In this document: positions 7,607 to 16,710 of the stretch, piece after piece | Layout of the letters: each line of letters opens with the position of its first letter | Position numbering within the stretch: the stretch's first letter is position 1 | NCBI GenBank assembly: GCA_031291185.1 | Contig: JARLJM010000066.1 | Location: forward strand, 1-39,031 | From: Parasulfuritortus sp. | GTDB taxonomy: Bacteria; Pseudomonadota; Gammaproteobacteria; Burkholderiales; Thiobacillaceae | Direction of reading: 5' to 3' | Length of the DNA: 39,031 nucleotides | The notes under the pieces: generated by a model | What the model saw: the letters and a program-made list of their open reading frames with translations, nothing else | Databases searched by the model: none | What the model was told of the DNA's origin: nothing | Program-made: the position numbers and the translations under genes

Positions 7607-8779
7607 ATGTCCGAACACCTCATGCAAACCTACGCTCGCCTGCCGGTGGCTTTTACCCGTGGCGAAGGCGTTTGGCTCTACGACGAAAATGGCGACAAGT
7701 ACCTGGATGCGCTGGCCGGTGTGGCCGTGAACGGTCTCGGTCACGCCCATCCCAAGCTGACCAAGGCGCTGTGCGCACAGGCCGGTACGCTGATCCATAC
7801 TTCGAATATCTACCGCATCCCCGCTCAGGAGCAGTTGGCCGACAAGCTGTGCGCCCTGTCTGGCATGGATCGGGTGTTCTTCTGCAACTCCGGCGCCGAG
7901 GCTAACGAGGCGGCGATCAAGCTGGCCCGTCTGCATGGTCACAACCGGGGTATCGACAACCCTGCCATCGTGGTCATGGAAAAGAGTTTCCACGGCCGTA
8001 CCCTGGCGACGCTGTCCGCCACCGGAAACCGCAAGGTCCAGGCGGGTTTTGAGCCGCTGGTCGGCGGTTTCGTGCGGGTTCCGTTCGGTGATGCCGATGC
8101 GGTGGCGCAATTGGCTGCTCGTCACAACAATATCGTCGCCGTTCTGGTCGAGCCGTTCCAGGGCGAGGGTGGCGTTCAGATCCCGGAAGCGGGTTACCTG
8201 GACAAGCTGCGGGCCATCTGCGACAAGAACGAATGGCTGCTGATGCTCGATGAGGTGCAGACCGGCATCGGCCGCACCGGCACCTGGTTCGCCTTCCAGC
8301 ATACGCACATCGTGCCGGACGTGATGACGCTGGCGAAAGGCCTCGGCTCCGGCGTGCCGATCGGCGCCTGTCTGGCTCATGGCGTCGCGGCCGATGCATT
8401 TACGCCCGGCAAGCATGGCTCGACCTTTGGCGGCAATCCGTTTGCCTGCACGGCGGCCATGACGACGCTGAACATCATGGTCGAGGAAGGTCTGCTGGAA
8501 AATGCCCTGAAGATCGGCGCTTTCATTCGCGAAACCCTGAGCAAGGAACTGGGCCAGGTGCCCGGCGTCAAGGAAATCCGGGGCCAGGGCCTGATGATCG
8601 GCATCGAGCTGGACAAGCCCTGTGGCGAACTGGTGAAGCTCGCCCTGGCCGAAAAACTACTCATCAACGTGACGGCGGACAATGTGGTTCGGCTGCTGCC
8701 GCCGCTGGTCATGAGCCAGGACGAAGCCGCCTTGCTCACCGACAAACTGGCTGCGCTGATCTGGGCCTGGCTGAACTGA
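7607..8779 (+). CDS. argD: Acetylornithine aminotransferase (class III PLP enzyme)
   Basis: A 390-residue PLP-dependent enzyme converting N-acetylglutamate semialdehyde to N-acetylornithine in arginine synthesis; family members can also act in lysine synthesis. Visible features are the substrate-end segment YDENGDKYLDALAGVAVNGLG, the phosphate-binding FCNSGAEANEAAIKLAR, the cofactor aspartate in LMLDEVQTGIGRTG, and the Schiff-base lysine K244 in TLAKGLGSGVP. Length is normal. ATG 7607 matches the usual N-terminus of the family; TTG 7595 and GTG 7598 are in frame but would add residues. It is first of the arg string, with argF eight bases downstream. Confidence 0.93.
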   Translation: MSEHLMQTYARLPVAFTRGEGVWLYDENGDKYLDALAGVAVNGLGHAHPKLTKALCAQAGTLIHTSNIYRIPAQEQLADKLCALSGMDRVFFCNSGAEANEAAIKLARLHGHNRGIDNPAIVVMEKSFHGRTLATLSATGNRKVQAGFEPLVGGFVRVPFGDADAVAQLAARHNNIVAVLVEPFQGEGGVQIPEAGYLDKLRAICDKNEWLLMLDEVQTGIGRTGTWFAFQHTHIVPDVMTLAKGLGSGVPIGACLAHGVAADAFTPGKHGSTFGGNPFACTAAMTTLNIMVEEGLLENALKIGAFIRETLSKELGQVPGVKEIRGQGLMIGIELDKPCGELVKLALAEKLLINVTADNVVRLLPPLVMSQDEAALLTDKLAALIWAWLN

Positions 8780-8786
8780 GGTTGCC

Positions 8787-9707
8787 ATGGCCGTAAAGCA
8801 TTTTTTGCAGTTCCGGGATCTGGCGCGGGACGAGCTTGAATACGTTTTCCAGCGGACCCGCATCATCAAGGATCGGTTCAAGCGTTACGAACCGTATCAC
8901 CCGCTGGCCGATCGCACCCTGGCGATGATTTTCGAGAAAAGTTCGACCCGGACCCGGTTGAGCTTCGAGGCCGGCATGCATCAACTGGGCGGCTCTGCCA
9001 TCTACCTCAATACCCGTGATACCCAGCTGGGCCGCGGGGAGCCGGTCGAGGATGCGGCCCAGGTCATTTCCCGCATGGTCGACATCGTGATGATCCGCAC
9101 CTTCGAGCAGGACATCATCGAGCGTTTCGCGGCCAATTCCCGCGTGCCGGTGATCAACGGCCTGACCAACGAGTACCATCCCTGCCAGATACTGGCCGAC
9201 ATCTACACCTACATCGAGCACCGGGGCGACATCCGCGGCAAGACCGTGACCTGGATCGGCGACTCGAACAACATGTGCAACACCTGGCTGCAGGCTGCCG
9301 AGATATTCGGCTTCAACGTCCACGTTTCGACGCCGCCCGGCTATGAAGTCGAACCCGAGCGCGCCGGCCTGTACGGGACCGATCATTACGAAGAATTCGC
9401 CGATCCCATGGATGCCTGCCTGGGCGCCGACCTGGTCACCACCGACGTCTGGACCAGCATGGGCTTCGAGGCGGAAAACGAAGAACGCATGAAGGACTTC
9501 GCCGATTGGCAGGTCGATGTCGACATGATGAAGCTCGCCCGGCCCGAAGCCGTGTTCATGCACTGCCTGCCGGCGCACCGCGGCGAGGAGGTTTCGGCCG
9601 AGGTGATCGACGGTCCGCAATCCGTTGTCTGGGATGAGGCTGAAAACAGGCTTCATGCCCAGAAGGCGTTGATGGAATATTTGCTGCTGGGCCGGATCGA
9701 ATCATGA
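8787..9707 (+). CDS. argF: Ornithine carbamoyltransferase
   Basis: A 306-residue enzyme that makes citrulline from ornithine and carbamoyl phosphate in the cytoplasm. The carbamoyl-phosphate loop STRTR (residues 53-57, in FEKSSTRTRLSF) and the ornithine/catalytic HCLP (259-262, in MHCLPAHRGEE) are intact. The length is that of the anabolic enzyme. The ribosome site GAGG overlaps the argD stop. The 3' end overlaps the next small gene by four bases (ATGA). Confidence 0.95.
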   Translation: MAVKHFLQFRDLARDELEYVFQRTRIIKDRFKRYEPYHPLADRTLAMIFEKSSTRTRLSFEAGMHQLGGSAIYLNTRDTQLGRGEPVEDAAQVISRMVDIVMIRTFEQDIIERFAANSRVPVINGLTNEYHPCQILADIYTYIEHRGDIRGKTVTWIGDSNNMCNTWLQAAEIFGFNVHVSTPPGYEVEPERAGLYGTDHYEEFADPMDACLGADLVTTDVWTSMGFEAENEERMKDFADWQVDVDMMKLARPEAVFMHCLPAHRGEEVSAEVIDGPQSVVWDEAENRLHAQKALMEYLLLGRIES

Positions 9708-9931
9708 ACCTGGCCTATTTCAAGGATCGCGATTCGCTCTACCTCGAACTGTCGCCGGAAAACCCGGACCACGCCTGGGAAGCGCAGGAAGGCATCGTCA
9801 TCAACCTGTCCGCCGACGGCAGGGTAGTCGGCATCGAGATCGAACTCGCCAGCGGGAAGGCCGACCTGGACATGCTGCGCGTCGGCAATTTTCCGGGTGA
9901 GGTCGTCGTGGTCGACGGCAGCGCCCACTGA
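9704..9931 (+). CDS. Small DUF2283-family protein
   Basis: A 75-residue acidic protein that looks like the DUF2283 family: an N-terminal YFKDRDSLYLELS strand pair, then EGIVINLSADGRVVGIEIELAS, which is the typical pattern of these short all-beta proteins. Function of the family is unknown. The ATG overlaps the argF stop (ATGA), so it is very probably translated with argF and lies between argF and argG. Whether it acts in arginine metabolism or is only a passenger cannot be said from sequence. Confidence 0.75.
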   Translation: MNLAYFKDRDSLYLELSPENPDHAWEAQEGIVINLSADGRVVGIEIELASGKADLDMLRVGNFPGEVVVVDGSAH

Positions 9932-9953
9932 ATCAACCTGGATCGATTGAATC

Positions 9954-11183
9954 ATGAGTGACATCAAGAAAGTCGTGCTGGCCTACTCCGGTGGCCTGGA
10001 TACCTCGGTCATCCTGAAGTGGCTGCAGGATACCTACCAATGCGAAGTGGTGACCTTCACCGCTGACCTCGGCCAGGGTGAAGAACTGGAACCGGCGCGG
10101 GCCAAGGCGCTCAAGTTCGGCATCAAGCCGGAACAGATCTACATCGACGACCTGCGCGAGGAGTTCGTGCGCGACTTCGTCTTCCCGATGTTCCGCGCCA
10201 ATACTGTCTATGAAGGCGAATATCTGCTCGGCACCTCCATCGCCCGGCCGCTGATCGCCAAGCGCCTGATCGAGATTGTCAACATGACTGGTGCCGACGC
10301 CATCTGCCATGGCGCCACCGGCAAGGGGAACGACCAGGTCCGCTTCGAGCTGGGCGCCTATGCGCTCAAGCCCGACGTCAAGGTCATCGCACCGTGGCGC
10401 GAATGGGACCTGCTGTCGCGCGAGAAGCTGATCAACTACGCCGAGAAGCACGGCATTCCGGTCGACATGAAGCACAAGTCTGGCGGCTCGCCGTACTCGA
10501 TGGACGCCAACCTGCTGCACATCTCCTACGAAGGCCGACACCTGGAAGACCCCAACGCCGAGGCCGAGGAAGACATGTGGCGCTGGACCGTGTCACCCGA
10601 GAAGGCGCCGGATCAGGCCGAGTACATCACGCTGGACTACAGGCACGGTGACGTGGTCGCCATCAACGGCCAGGCCATGAAGGCGCACGAAGTGCTGGCC
10701 GAGCTGAACCGTCTGGGCGGCAAGCATGGCATCGGCCGGCTCGACCTGGTCGAGAACCGCTACGTCGGCATGAAGTCGCGCGGCTGCTACGAGACTCCCG
10801 GCGGCACCATCCTGCTGAAAGGTCACCGCGCCATCGAATCCATTACGCTGGACCGTGAAGTCGCCCATCTGAAGGACGACCTGATGCCGCGCTACGCCAG
10901 CCTGATCTACAACGGCTACTGGTGGTCGCCCGAGCGCAAGGCGCTGCAGGTGCTGATCGACCACACCCAAGCCAACGTCAACGGCTTCGTCCGCCTCAAG
11001 CTGTACAAGGGCAACGTCATCGTGGTCGGTCGCGATTCGAAGACCGACTCGCTGTTCGACTCCACCATCGCCACCTTTGAGGACGACGCCGGTGCCTATG
11101 ACCAGAAGGACGCCGGCGGCTTCATCAAGCTGAACGCCCTGCGCATGCGCATCGCCGCCAAACTCGACGCCAAAAGGAAATAA
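9954..11183 (+). CDS. argG: Argininosuccinate synthase
   Basis: A 409-residue ATP-dependent ligase joining citrulline and aspartate to give argininosuccinate. The N-terminal PP-loop [19 protein letters not shown] is the ATP-pyrophosphatase signature. [15 protein letters not shown] and [20 protein letters not shown] are further family blocks. The length matches the common bacterial type. It follows the DUF2283 gene after 22 bases and is followed two bases later by ppnP. C-ending codons seem frequent compared with comEC, consistent with good expression (impression only, not computed). The argininosuccinate lyase gene is not in the window. Confidence 0.95.
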   Translation: MSDIKKVVLAYSGGLDTSVILKWLQDTYQCEVVTFTADLGQGEELEPARAKALKFGIKPEQIYIDDLREEFVRDFVFPMFRANTVYEGEYLLGTSIARPLIAKRLIEIVNMTGADAICHGATGKGNDQVRFELGAYALKPDVKVIAPWREWDLLSREKLINYAEKHGIPVDMKHKSGGSPYSMDANLLHISYEGRHLEDPNAEAEEDMWRWTVSPEKAPDQAEYITLDYRHGDVVAINGQAMKAHEVLAELNRLGGKHGIGRLDLVENRYVGMKSRGCYETPGGTILLKGHRAIESITLDREVAHLKDDLMPRYASLIYNGYWWSPERKALQVLIDHTQANVNGFVRLKLYKGNVIVVGRDSKTDSLFDSTIATFEDDAGAYDQKDAGGFIKLNALRMRIAAKLDAKRK

Positions 11184-11185
11184 GC

Positions 11186-11497
11186 ATGTCCCAGTTCGAT
11201 AATGTCGCTGTCATCAAGAAGGCCAACGTCTACTTCGACGGCAAGTGCGTTTCCCACACGGTGCAGTTTGCCGACGGTACGAAGAAGAGTGTCGGCGTGA
11301 TCCTGCCGGCCACGCTGACCTTCAACACCGGCGTGCCGGAGATCATGGAATGCGTGGCCGGTGCCTGCCGCTACAAGATCAAGGGCGAGGACTGGAAATC
11401 CAGCCAGGCCGGCGAGTCCTTCAGCGTGCCCGGCAATACCAGCTTCGACATCGAAGTGAGCGGCGAGCCGTATCACTACGTTTGTCATTTCGGCTGA
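11186..11497 (+). CDS. ppnP: Pyrimidine/purine nucleoside phosphorylase PpnP (YaiE/DUF1255)
   Basis: A 103-residue cupin-like protein. It matches PpnP throughout: an N-terminal [20 protein letters not shown], then [20 protein letters not shown] and a C-terminal [25 protein letters not shown]. The E. coli homologue splits several nucleosides with phosphate to the free base and ribose-1-phosphate. The start is ATG 11186, with AAAGGAAA just upstream inside the end of argG, so it is probably co-transcribed with argG. Confidence 0.9.
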   Translation: MSQFDNVAVIKKANVYFDGKCVSHTVQFADGTKKSVGVILPATLTFNTGVPEIMECVAGACRYKIKGEDWKSSQAGESFSVPGNTSFDIEVSGEPYHYVCHFG

Positions 11498-11507
11498 GGT
11501 CCGCACC

Positions 11508-12002
11508 ATGCCATCCTTCGACATCGTCTCCGAATCCGACATGGTCGCGCTGAAGAACGCCATCGAAGTGGCGTCGCGCCAGGTCGGCAACCGCTATGAC
11601 TTCAAGGGCACCAGCGCGGCGCTGGAACTGGATGAAAAGGCCAAGACCATCACCCTGTTCGGCGATTCCGATTTCCAGCTTGAGCAGGTGATCACCATCC
11701 TGTTCCCCGAGATGGAGAAGAAGGAACACGACAGCACCAAGCGGCTGGAACATGGCGACATCCAGAAGATTTCCGGCAACAAGGTGAAGCAGGTGCTCCA
11801 GATCAAGCTCGGCATCGAGCAGGAACTGTCCAAGAAGATCATCAAGCTGATCAAGGACAGCAAGCTCAAGGTCCAGGCCACTATCCAGGGCGATACCGTG
11901 CGGGTCACCGGCGCCAAGCGGGATGTTCTCCAGGATGCCATCGCCCTGGTCCGCAAGTCGATCACCGATTTTCCCCTGCAGTACCAGAACTTCCGCGATT
12001 GA
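11508..12002 (+). CDS. yajQ: YajQ-family (possibly c-di-GMP-binding) protein
   Basis: A 164-residue protein of the YajQ/DUF520 family. It begins with the family-typical MPSFDIVSESDMVALKNAIE and QVGNRYDFKGTSA, and ends with RKSITDFPLQYQNFRD. The fold is a pair of RNP-like domains. Xanthomonas and Pseudomonas relatives bind cyclic-di-GMP and act with transcription factors; whether this one does is inference. It starts 10 bases after ppnP, with TGAGGT overlapping the ppnP stop. It fits the c-di-GMP theme of the window. Confidence 0.92.
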   Translation: MPSFDIVSESDMVALKNAIEVASRQVGNRYDFKGTSAALELDEKAKTITLFGDSDFQLEQVITILFPEMEKKEHDSTKRLEHGDIQKISGNKVKQVLQIKLGIEQELSKKIIKLIKDSKLKVQATIQGDTVRVTGAKRDVLQDAIALVRKSITDFPLQYQNFRD

Positions 12003-12083
12003 TTCCAGCCGGCCGAGTACCCTCGCCCGCAGCGCGATGCCGGCGGCGGCTGGGGCTTTGCCTCGCTCTTTTAATGTAAATGC

Positions 12084-12120
12084 CATGGTCATGTAATGGG
12101 TTATATTCATGACATGGTCA
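12084..12120 (+). repeat. Direct repeat CATGGTCA upstream of the chemoreceptor gene
   Basis: CATGGTCA occurs at 12084-12091 and 12113-12120, with TTATATT between them. The pair lies within 60 bases of the chemoreceptor start and could be an operator or chance. Confidence 0.3.
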
Positions 12121-12142
12121 ACTACATAAAGAGGTTCGCATC

Positions 12143-13768
12143 TTGAACATCAGACACTTGAGTATCCGCTCCCAACTGGTGATCCTGCTCGGTATGGTGA
12201 TCGGCCTTTTTTTGATTGCCTCGGTTGTGACCTATCAGGCTCTGGACCGCGCCAGGCAGGACTTCACCCAATTCATCAAGCACGATCAGCAGCTTCTGCT
12301 GCAATTCACCGAGCTTTATGCCAACGGTCTCCAGATGGGGCAGGCATTGCGCAACATCATCCTCGACCCGGCCAATCCAAAGGCGCCTGAAAACTTCGAT
12401 AAGGCTGCCAGGGAGATGGATGATCTGCTCACCAAGGCCAACGATCTGGCGCAGGGTCAGCAGGCCATCGTGGATGATCTGGCCAAAGTGGTGCAATTGA
12501 GAGAGCAGCAAAAGGGGCTTCAGAAGGAAATCCGGTCGCTGGTCAGCAGCGGGCAGATCGATCAGGCCAAGATGCTCCTGAACCAGAATGAGACTCCGGT
12601 CTGGCGGCAGATGAGACAACTCATCATGGACCAGATCAAGTCCCAGAAACAGGCCATCGAGGCGAGCGAGGAAGAAGTCAGCAGTCATGCCGCCAATGCC
12701 CAGTTGACCAGCCTGCTGTTGTCGCTGGCCGCGGTGGCTGCCGGGGTCGGCATCGGCCTCCTGATCATTGCCAACATTGTCGGCCGGTTACGGGACCTGA
12801 CCGCCTCGATTGAAAACCTGGCCCAGGGAGATGGCGATCTGACCGCCCGGTTGTCGATCGATGGCAATAACGAACTGGGCATGGTGGCGGCCGCATTGAA
12901 TCGGTTCATCGCTGGTTTGCAGGACCTGGTCAACAGGATCAAGTCCCATGCCGGACAGCTGGAGCACCTGTCCACGCAACTCGCATCGACATCCAGCAGC
13001 CTCCGGCAGAGCAGCCATAACGAGTCGAACGCAGTGACGTCGACAGCGTCTTCCATCGAGGAGATGTCATCCAGCATCGCTTCGGTCGCCGATGGCACCG
13101 AGCAGGTGCGCCGGGTGTCCAAGGAAAGCGCACAGTATTCCGATCAGGCGCGCGCGCAGATGATTGAATTGAAAGCCGCCATGTCCAGCGCACAGGTTGC
13201 GGTGCAGGGCATGTCCGGCTCGGTGGGCCAGTTCCTGGAGAGCACGACGAGCATTATCGGCGCGACCCAGCATGTGAAGGATATTGCCGATCAGATCAAC
13301 CTGCTGGCGCTCAATGCCGCCATTGAGGCGGCCCGGGCGGGAGAGCAGGGCCGCGGGTTCGCGGTGGTCGCGGACGAAGTCCGGAAGCTGGCGGAAAAAA
13401 CCGCACTCTACGCGAACGAGATCAGCCAGATCACCTCCGAACTGGGGGGGCGTTCTTCCCAGGTGGAAGCGGCCATCCGGGATGGTGAGGCCGCCCTGGA
13501 GGCGAGCGCAAAGTGCAGCGAGACGGCGGCCGACATAATCGGTCAGGCACACAGCTCGGTGATCGAGGCAACACGGGGTATCGAGGAGATTGCCAACTCG
13601 ACGCGCGAGCAGTCACTGGCCAGCAGCCAGATTTCCAGCAACGTGGAAACGCTGGCCGATATCGCGAACAGCACCGAACACGCCATCGAGCAGTCGGATC
13701 GCACCGTACAGGAGATGAAGCAGCTGGCGGACGCGCTCAATGCCGTCGCTGCGCGTTTCCGCACCTGA
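12143..13768 (+). CDS. Methyl-accepting chemotaxis protein
   Basis: A 541-residue transmembrane chemoreceptor. It has membrane helix 1 at about 10-32, a periplasmic helical ligand domain of four-helix-bundle type (about 33-187), helix 2 at about 190-212, a HAMP domain (about 213-270) and a cytoplasmic signalling domain. The hairpin tip [20 protein letters not shown] is near 383 and followed by [18 protein letters not shown]. It ends [11 protein letters not shown] without a CheR/CheB-tethering pentapeptide. The start is TTG 12143, with AGAGG 8-12 bases upstream. The ligand is unknown and no che genes are in the window. It converges on tcdA with a 12-base gap. Confidence 0.93.
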   Translation: MNIRHLSIRSQLVILLGMVIGLFLIASVVTYQALDRARQDFTQFIKHDQQLLLQFTELYANGLQMGQALRNIILDPANPKAPENFDKAAREMDDLLTKANDLAQGQQAIVDDLAKVVQLREQQKGLQKEIRSLVSSGQIDQAKMLLNQNETPVWRQMRQLIMDQIKSQKQAIEASEEEVSSHAANAQLTSLLLSLAAVAAGVGIGLLIIANIVGRLRDLTASIENLAQGDGDLTARLSIDGNNELGMVAAALNRFIAGLQDLVNRIKSHAGQLEHLSTQLASTSSSLRQSSHNESNAVTSTASSIEEMSSSIASVADGTEQVRRVSKESAQYSDQARAQMIELKAAMSSAQVAVQGMSGSVGQFLESTTSIIGATQHVKDIADQINLLALNAAIEAARAGEQGRGFAVVADEVRKLAEKTALYANEISQITSELGGRSSQVEAAIRDGEAALEASAKCSETAADIIGQAHSSVIEATRGIEEIANSTREQSLASSQISSNVETLADIANSTEHAIEQSDRTVQEMKQLADALNAVAARFRT

Positions 13769-13780
13769 CCGGCTGCAGGC

Positions 13781-14500
13781 TTATACCAGCAGTCGCTGAA
13801 TGACCGCTCCGGCCAGCATCAGGCCAAATAGCGGTGGCAGATACGAGATGGTGCCGTTGACTGCGCGTGCCCGGCCGTGGCTGGTCGGCTCGGGCGGGAG
13901 CGGCGGCCGGCCGGGCTCGTCGGAATAGACGGTCAAAATCCCTTTTTCGATTCCCTGGCGTTTCAGTCGATGACGCACTTCCCGCGCCAGTGGGCACACC
14001 TGGGTTTTGGCAATGTCAGCCAGCTGGATTCGTGTCGGGTCGAGTTTGTTGCCGGCCCCCATGCTGGCGGCGACCGGGATGCCGCGCCGGTAGGCGGTGG
14101 CGATCAGCGCCACCTTGCAATTGAGCGAATCGATGCAGTCGACCACGAAGTCGGTGTCGGCGGGGAGCAGACCATCCACATTGTCCGGGTCGATGAAGGT
14201 ATCGAGGACGGTCAGGTCGCAATCCGGGTTGATGTCGAGGATGCGCTCGGCCATGACCTCGGTCTTCTTGCGGCCGACGGTCGAGAACAGCGCCGGCATC
14301 TGGCGGTTGATATTGGACACGGCCACGGTATCCATGTCGACCAGGGTCAGCCGTCCGACGCCGGCGCGCGCCAGCGCCTCGGCGCACCAGGAGCCGACCC
14401 CGCCCAGCCCGGCCAGGAAGATGTGACTGGAGGCGAGGCGGGTGACACCTTCGGGGCCGATCAATATCCCGGCCCGTTCGAATTGCGGCGGTATGGTCAT
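13781..14500 (-). CDS. tcdA: tRNA threonylcarbamoyladenosine dehydratase TcdA (ThiF/E1-like)
   Basis: A 239-residue protein of the ubiquitin-E1/ThiF superfamily. It has a nucleotide-binding FLAGLGGVGSWCAEALARAG, then LVDMDTVAVSNINRQ and DFVVDCIDSLNCK. The long tail of the TcdA/CsdL subgroup (TSHGRARAVNGTISYLPPLFG) follows. TcdA uses ATP to cyclise t6A at tRNA position 37 to ct6A. ATG at 14500 overlaps the stop of the upstream gene (ATGA); a longer start would run into that gene. The assignment to TcdA rather than MoeB/ThiF rests on this C-terminal part. Confidence 0.88.
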   Translation of the reverse strand: MTIPPQFERAGILIGPEGVTRLASSHIFLAGLGGVGSWCAEALARAGVGRLTLVDMDTVAVSNINRQMPALFSTVGRKKTEVMAERILDINPDCDLTVLDTFIDPDNVDGLLPADTDFVVDCIDSLNCKVALIATAYRRGIPVAASMGAGNKLDPTRIQLADIAKTQVCPLAREVRHRLKRQGIEKGILTVYSDEPGRPPLPPEPTSHGRARAVNGTISYLPPLFGLMLAGAVIQRLLV

Positions 14501-15219
14501 TTCACGCTGTAGCCACGGCCTTCCAGACACGAACTGACCGCCCGCAGGTAATCGCCGCGCTGTGGATCGTCGGCGCTGGCGCGGGTCGGGTCATAACCGG
14601 TCTGCCGGGTTCCCCAACTGGCGCATTCGATTCTGTCGGACGTGATCCTGGTATCGCTCTGGTTCTTCTTCGGGTAGACGAACAGCAGGTCATTGGCTGG
14701 TGAAACCGGCTGGCTTGCGACCGGCTGCTGTGGCGGCAAGGGTGGCGGCGGTGCCACGGTGGCGCTCTCATAGCCCTGCGGCGCATCCACGGTCACATAA
14801 CCGCCGTTGGCCGCGGTGTAATAAATGCCGTTGGCATAGTAATAAGGGGTCGACCCGATCCAGACCGTGGTGAAGGCGGGCGGGAGCATGGGGATGATGA
14901 CCCCGGCGGGCGGCGCGACCACGATATAACGCGGCCCTTCCTGCCGGAACCAGACGCCGGCGTCGAAAAAGAAATGCCGGTCATGGAAGCCGATGTCGAG
15001 ATATCCGGGCGGCAGGATGGACAAGGTGTAGCCGACCCGCGGGTAATAGTGGTCGTGGTGGAAGCGGGTATCCAGCACCCAGCGCGGGTCGTGAAACGCA
15101 GGTGCCCCACTCGGCCGGTCACGATGATGATCGTCGCGGTCGGCATGGGCGGTGGTCAGGCCGCAGAGCGCGAGCAGGGCAAACCCGATCAGGGGGCGAA
15201 GCAGTCTGGCGTGTGGCAT
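14497..15219 (-). CDS. Secreted DUF6515-like protein of unknown function
   Basis: A 240-residue exported protein with a signal peptide (RLLRPLIGFALLALCGL, likely cut after TAHA). The mature N-terminus is rich in His and Asp (DRDDHHRDR, RFHHDHYYP). Aromatic, proline-rich segments follow, including IGSTPYYYANGIYYTAANGG, a pattern typical of DUF6515-like secreted proteins. A proline/glutamine linker leads to a C-terminal part ending in CLEGRGYSVK. The His-rich start could bind metal (speculative). ATG 15219 is chosen because AAGGAG lies seven bases upstream. Its stop overlaps the tcdA start. Confidence 0.7.
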   Translation of the reverse strand: MPHARLLRPLIGFALLALCGLTTAHADRDDHHRDRPSGAPAFHDPRWVLDTRFHHDHYYPRVGYTLSILPPGYLDIGFHDRHFFFDAGVWFRQEGPRYIVVAPPAGVIIPMLPPAFTTVWIGSTPYYYANGIYYTAANGGYVTVDAPQGYESATVAPPPPLPPQQPVASQPVSPANDLLFVYPKKNQSDTRITSDRIECASWGTRQTGYDPTRASADDPQRGDYLRAVSSCLEGRGYSVK

Positions 15220-15245
15220 GTTGAACTCCTTGGTCATGTTGTCGA

Positions 15246-15260
15246 ACTTGCTATGCAAGT
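15246..15260. repeat. Inverted repeat ACTTGC-TAT-GCAAGT upstream of the secreted-protein gene
   Basis: A perfect 6-base inverted repeat with a 3-base centre lies 27 bases before the start codon of the DUF6515-like gene and after ubiA. It may be an operator or small hairpin. Confidence 0.35.
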
Positions 15261-15283
15261 CGGTATGTCCGGCTCGGCACGGC

Positions 15284-16147
15284 TCAGAACCAGTTGCTGG
15301 CCACGATGCCGGCGAATATGGCCCCGCCGAACCAGTTGTTATGCAGAAAGGCCTTGAAGCAGCGGGCAGGGTCGCGGTTCCGGATCAGGCTGTAATGGTA
15401 GCTGGCAATGCCGGCGGCAATGGCCAGTCCGGCGTAGAACGGCCAGTGCAGATGCAATTGTCTGCCGATCCAGGCCAGCAGGCCCAGCGTGATGGCATAG
15501 GCAATCATCACGCCGGTCACGTCGTATCTGCCGAAGGTGATGGCCGAAGTCTTGATGCCGATCTTGAGGTCGTCTGCGCGATCCACCATGGCGTATTCCG
15601 TATCGTAGGCGATGGCCCAGAAAATGTTGGCGGCCAGGAGCCACCAGGCGATGTGAGGCACGAATTCAATGTGCGCGGCGTAGGCCATCGGGATGCCGAA
15701 ACCGAAGGCGATGCCCAGATAAGCCTGGGGGATGGCGAGGAAGCGTTTGGTGAACGGATAACTGGCGGCCAGGAAGGCGGCGACCACGGCCAGTTCGAGC
15801 AGCAGCCGGTTGTGCAGGGGCAGGATAAGCAGCAGGGCCAGCAGGGACAGGGCGCCCGCCAGCAGGAGGGCTTCCCGGGGGCTGACCTTGCCGGCCGCCA
15901 GCGGTCGGTCCCGGGTCCGTGCCACATGCGGGTCGAAGTCGCGGTCGGCGTAATCGTTGATGACGCAGCCGGCCGAGCGCATCAGCACCAGTCCCAGCGC
16001 GAAGACCCAGAGAATGATCGGGTCGGGATGGCCGGCGCTGGATAGCCACAAGGCCCAGAGAGTCGGCCAGGCCAGGAGCAGGATGCCGATCGGCTTGTCC
16101 AGCCGCATCAGTTTTTCGTACAGGGAGAGTCGGTCTTTCCAGTTCAT
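15284..16147 (-). CDS. ubiA: 4-hydroxybenzoate polyprenyltransferase
   Basis: A 287-residue polytopic membrane enzyme that attaches the polyprenyl tail to 4-hydroxybenzoate in ubiquinone synthesis. Both aspartate-rich motifs are visible: [11 protein letters not shown] after AGCVI, and [17 protein letters not shown]. The N-terminal [19 protein letters not shown] is the usual UbiA opening. The length is normal. The start overlaps the ubiC stop by four bases, so the two steps that make and prenylate 4-hydroxybenzoate are coupled. Confidence 0.95.
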   Translation of the reverse strand: MNWKDRLSLYEKLMRLDKPIGILLLAWPTLWALWLSSAGHPDPIILWVFALGLVLMRSAGCVINDYADRDFDPHVARTRDRPLAAGKVSPREALLLAGALSLLALLLILPLHNRLLLELAVVAAFLAASYPFTKRFLAIPQAYLGIAFGFGIPMAYAAHIEFVPHIAWWLLAANIFWAIAYDTEYAMVDRADDLKIGIKTSAITFGRYDVTGVMIAYAITLGLLAWIGRQLHLHWPFYAGLAIAAGIASYHYSLIRNRDPARCFKAFLHNNWFGGAIFAGIVASNWF

Positions 16148-16683
16148 GGCGATTTTGCAAGATGAAGTACGGAGGGCAGGAACACTTCGGTGACCTGGAT
16201 CGGCTCGAGGTCGAGGGCAAACAGGGAGCGACGCGCCCAGAGCTTGTCGGTGGGCTGGTCCAGGAAACCGGCTGCGGCACGGAACAGGGCATGACGGCGA
16301 TTCAGCTGGCTGTATTCGAGCGGAAAGCGTGCGATGCGCGGGTTGGCAAACAGGGTGGCGCCGAGGGAATGATTGCCCAGTCCGCCCAGGGGCTGCCAGG
16401 GGCCGCGCAGGCCGTCGAGCGGGACGACGGTGTGGGCGAAGACCAGGGGCGTGTCGCCACAGAGCAGAAGTACTTCCCGGATCAGCGCATGCTGTTGTCG
16501 GGCCAGTTTGAGAGGCGCGACTTCATCCAGATAAGGTTGGCCGACCGACTGTCTCAGACGCTCTACCCGAAAGGTACGGCAATGGGCCTGCAGGCGCCGG
16601 GTCAGCGAGCCATGGTCGGTGAGCCAGTGGCGCCAGGGGCCCATGCCCAGGGTCGCCTGCCTCCATCGGTGGATATTCATCAT
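16144..16683 (-). CDS. ubiC: Chorismate pyruvate-lyase
   Basis: A 179-residue protein matching UbiC: an N-terminal [19 protein letters not shown], a central [20 protein letters not shown] with the basic active-site segment, [13 protein letters not shown], and a C-terminal FARRSLF-like block ([11 protein letters not shown]) before EVFLP. It removes pyruvate from chorismate to give 4-hydroxybenzoate, the first committed step to ubiquinone. Two ATG codons are adjacent (16683 and 16680). It follows recG after 27 bases and overlaps ubiA. Confidence 0.92.
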   Translation of the reverse strand: MMNIHRWRQATLGMGPWRHWLTDHGSLTRRLQAHCRTFRVERLRQSVGQPYLDEVAPLKLARQQHALIREVLLLCGDTPLVFAHTVVPLDGLRGPWQPLGGLGNHSLGATLFANPRIARFPLEYSQLNRRHALFRAAAGFLDQPTDKLWARRSLFALDLEPIQVTEVFLPSVLHLAKSP

Positions 16684-16710
16684 GGCTGGAATTATGACAG
16701 GGGCGGGCGG

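Noticed and set aside
12005..12074. Possible terminator after yajQ (CCAGCCG pairing with CGGCTGG, then CTCTTTT)
   Set aside because: The loop is 35 bases and the T run is short and distant from the stem.
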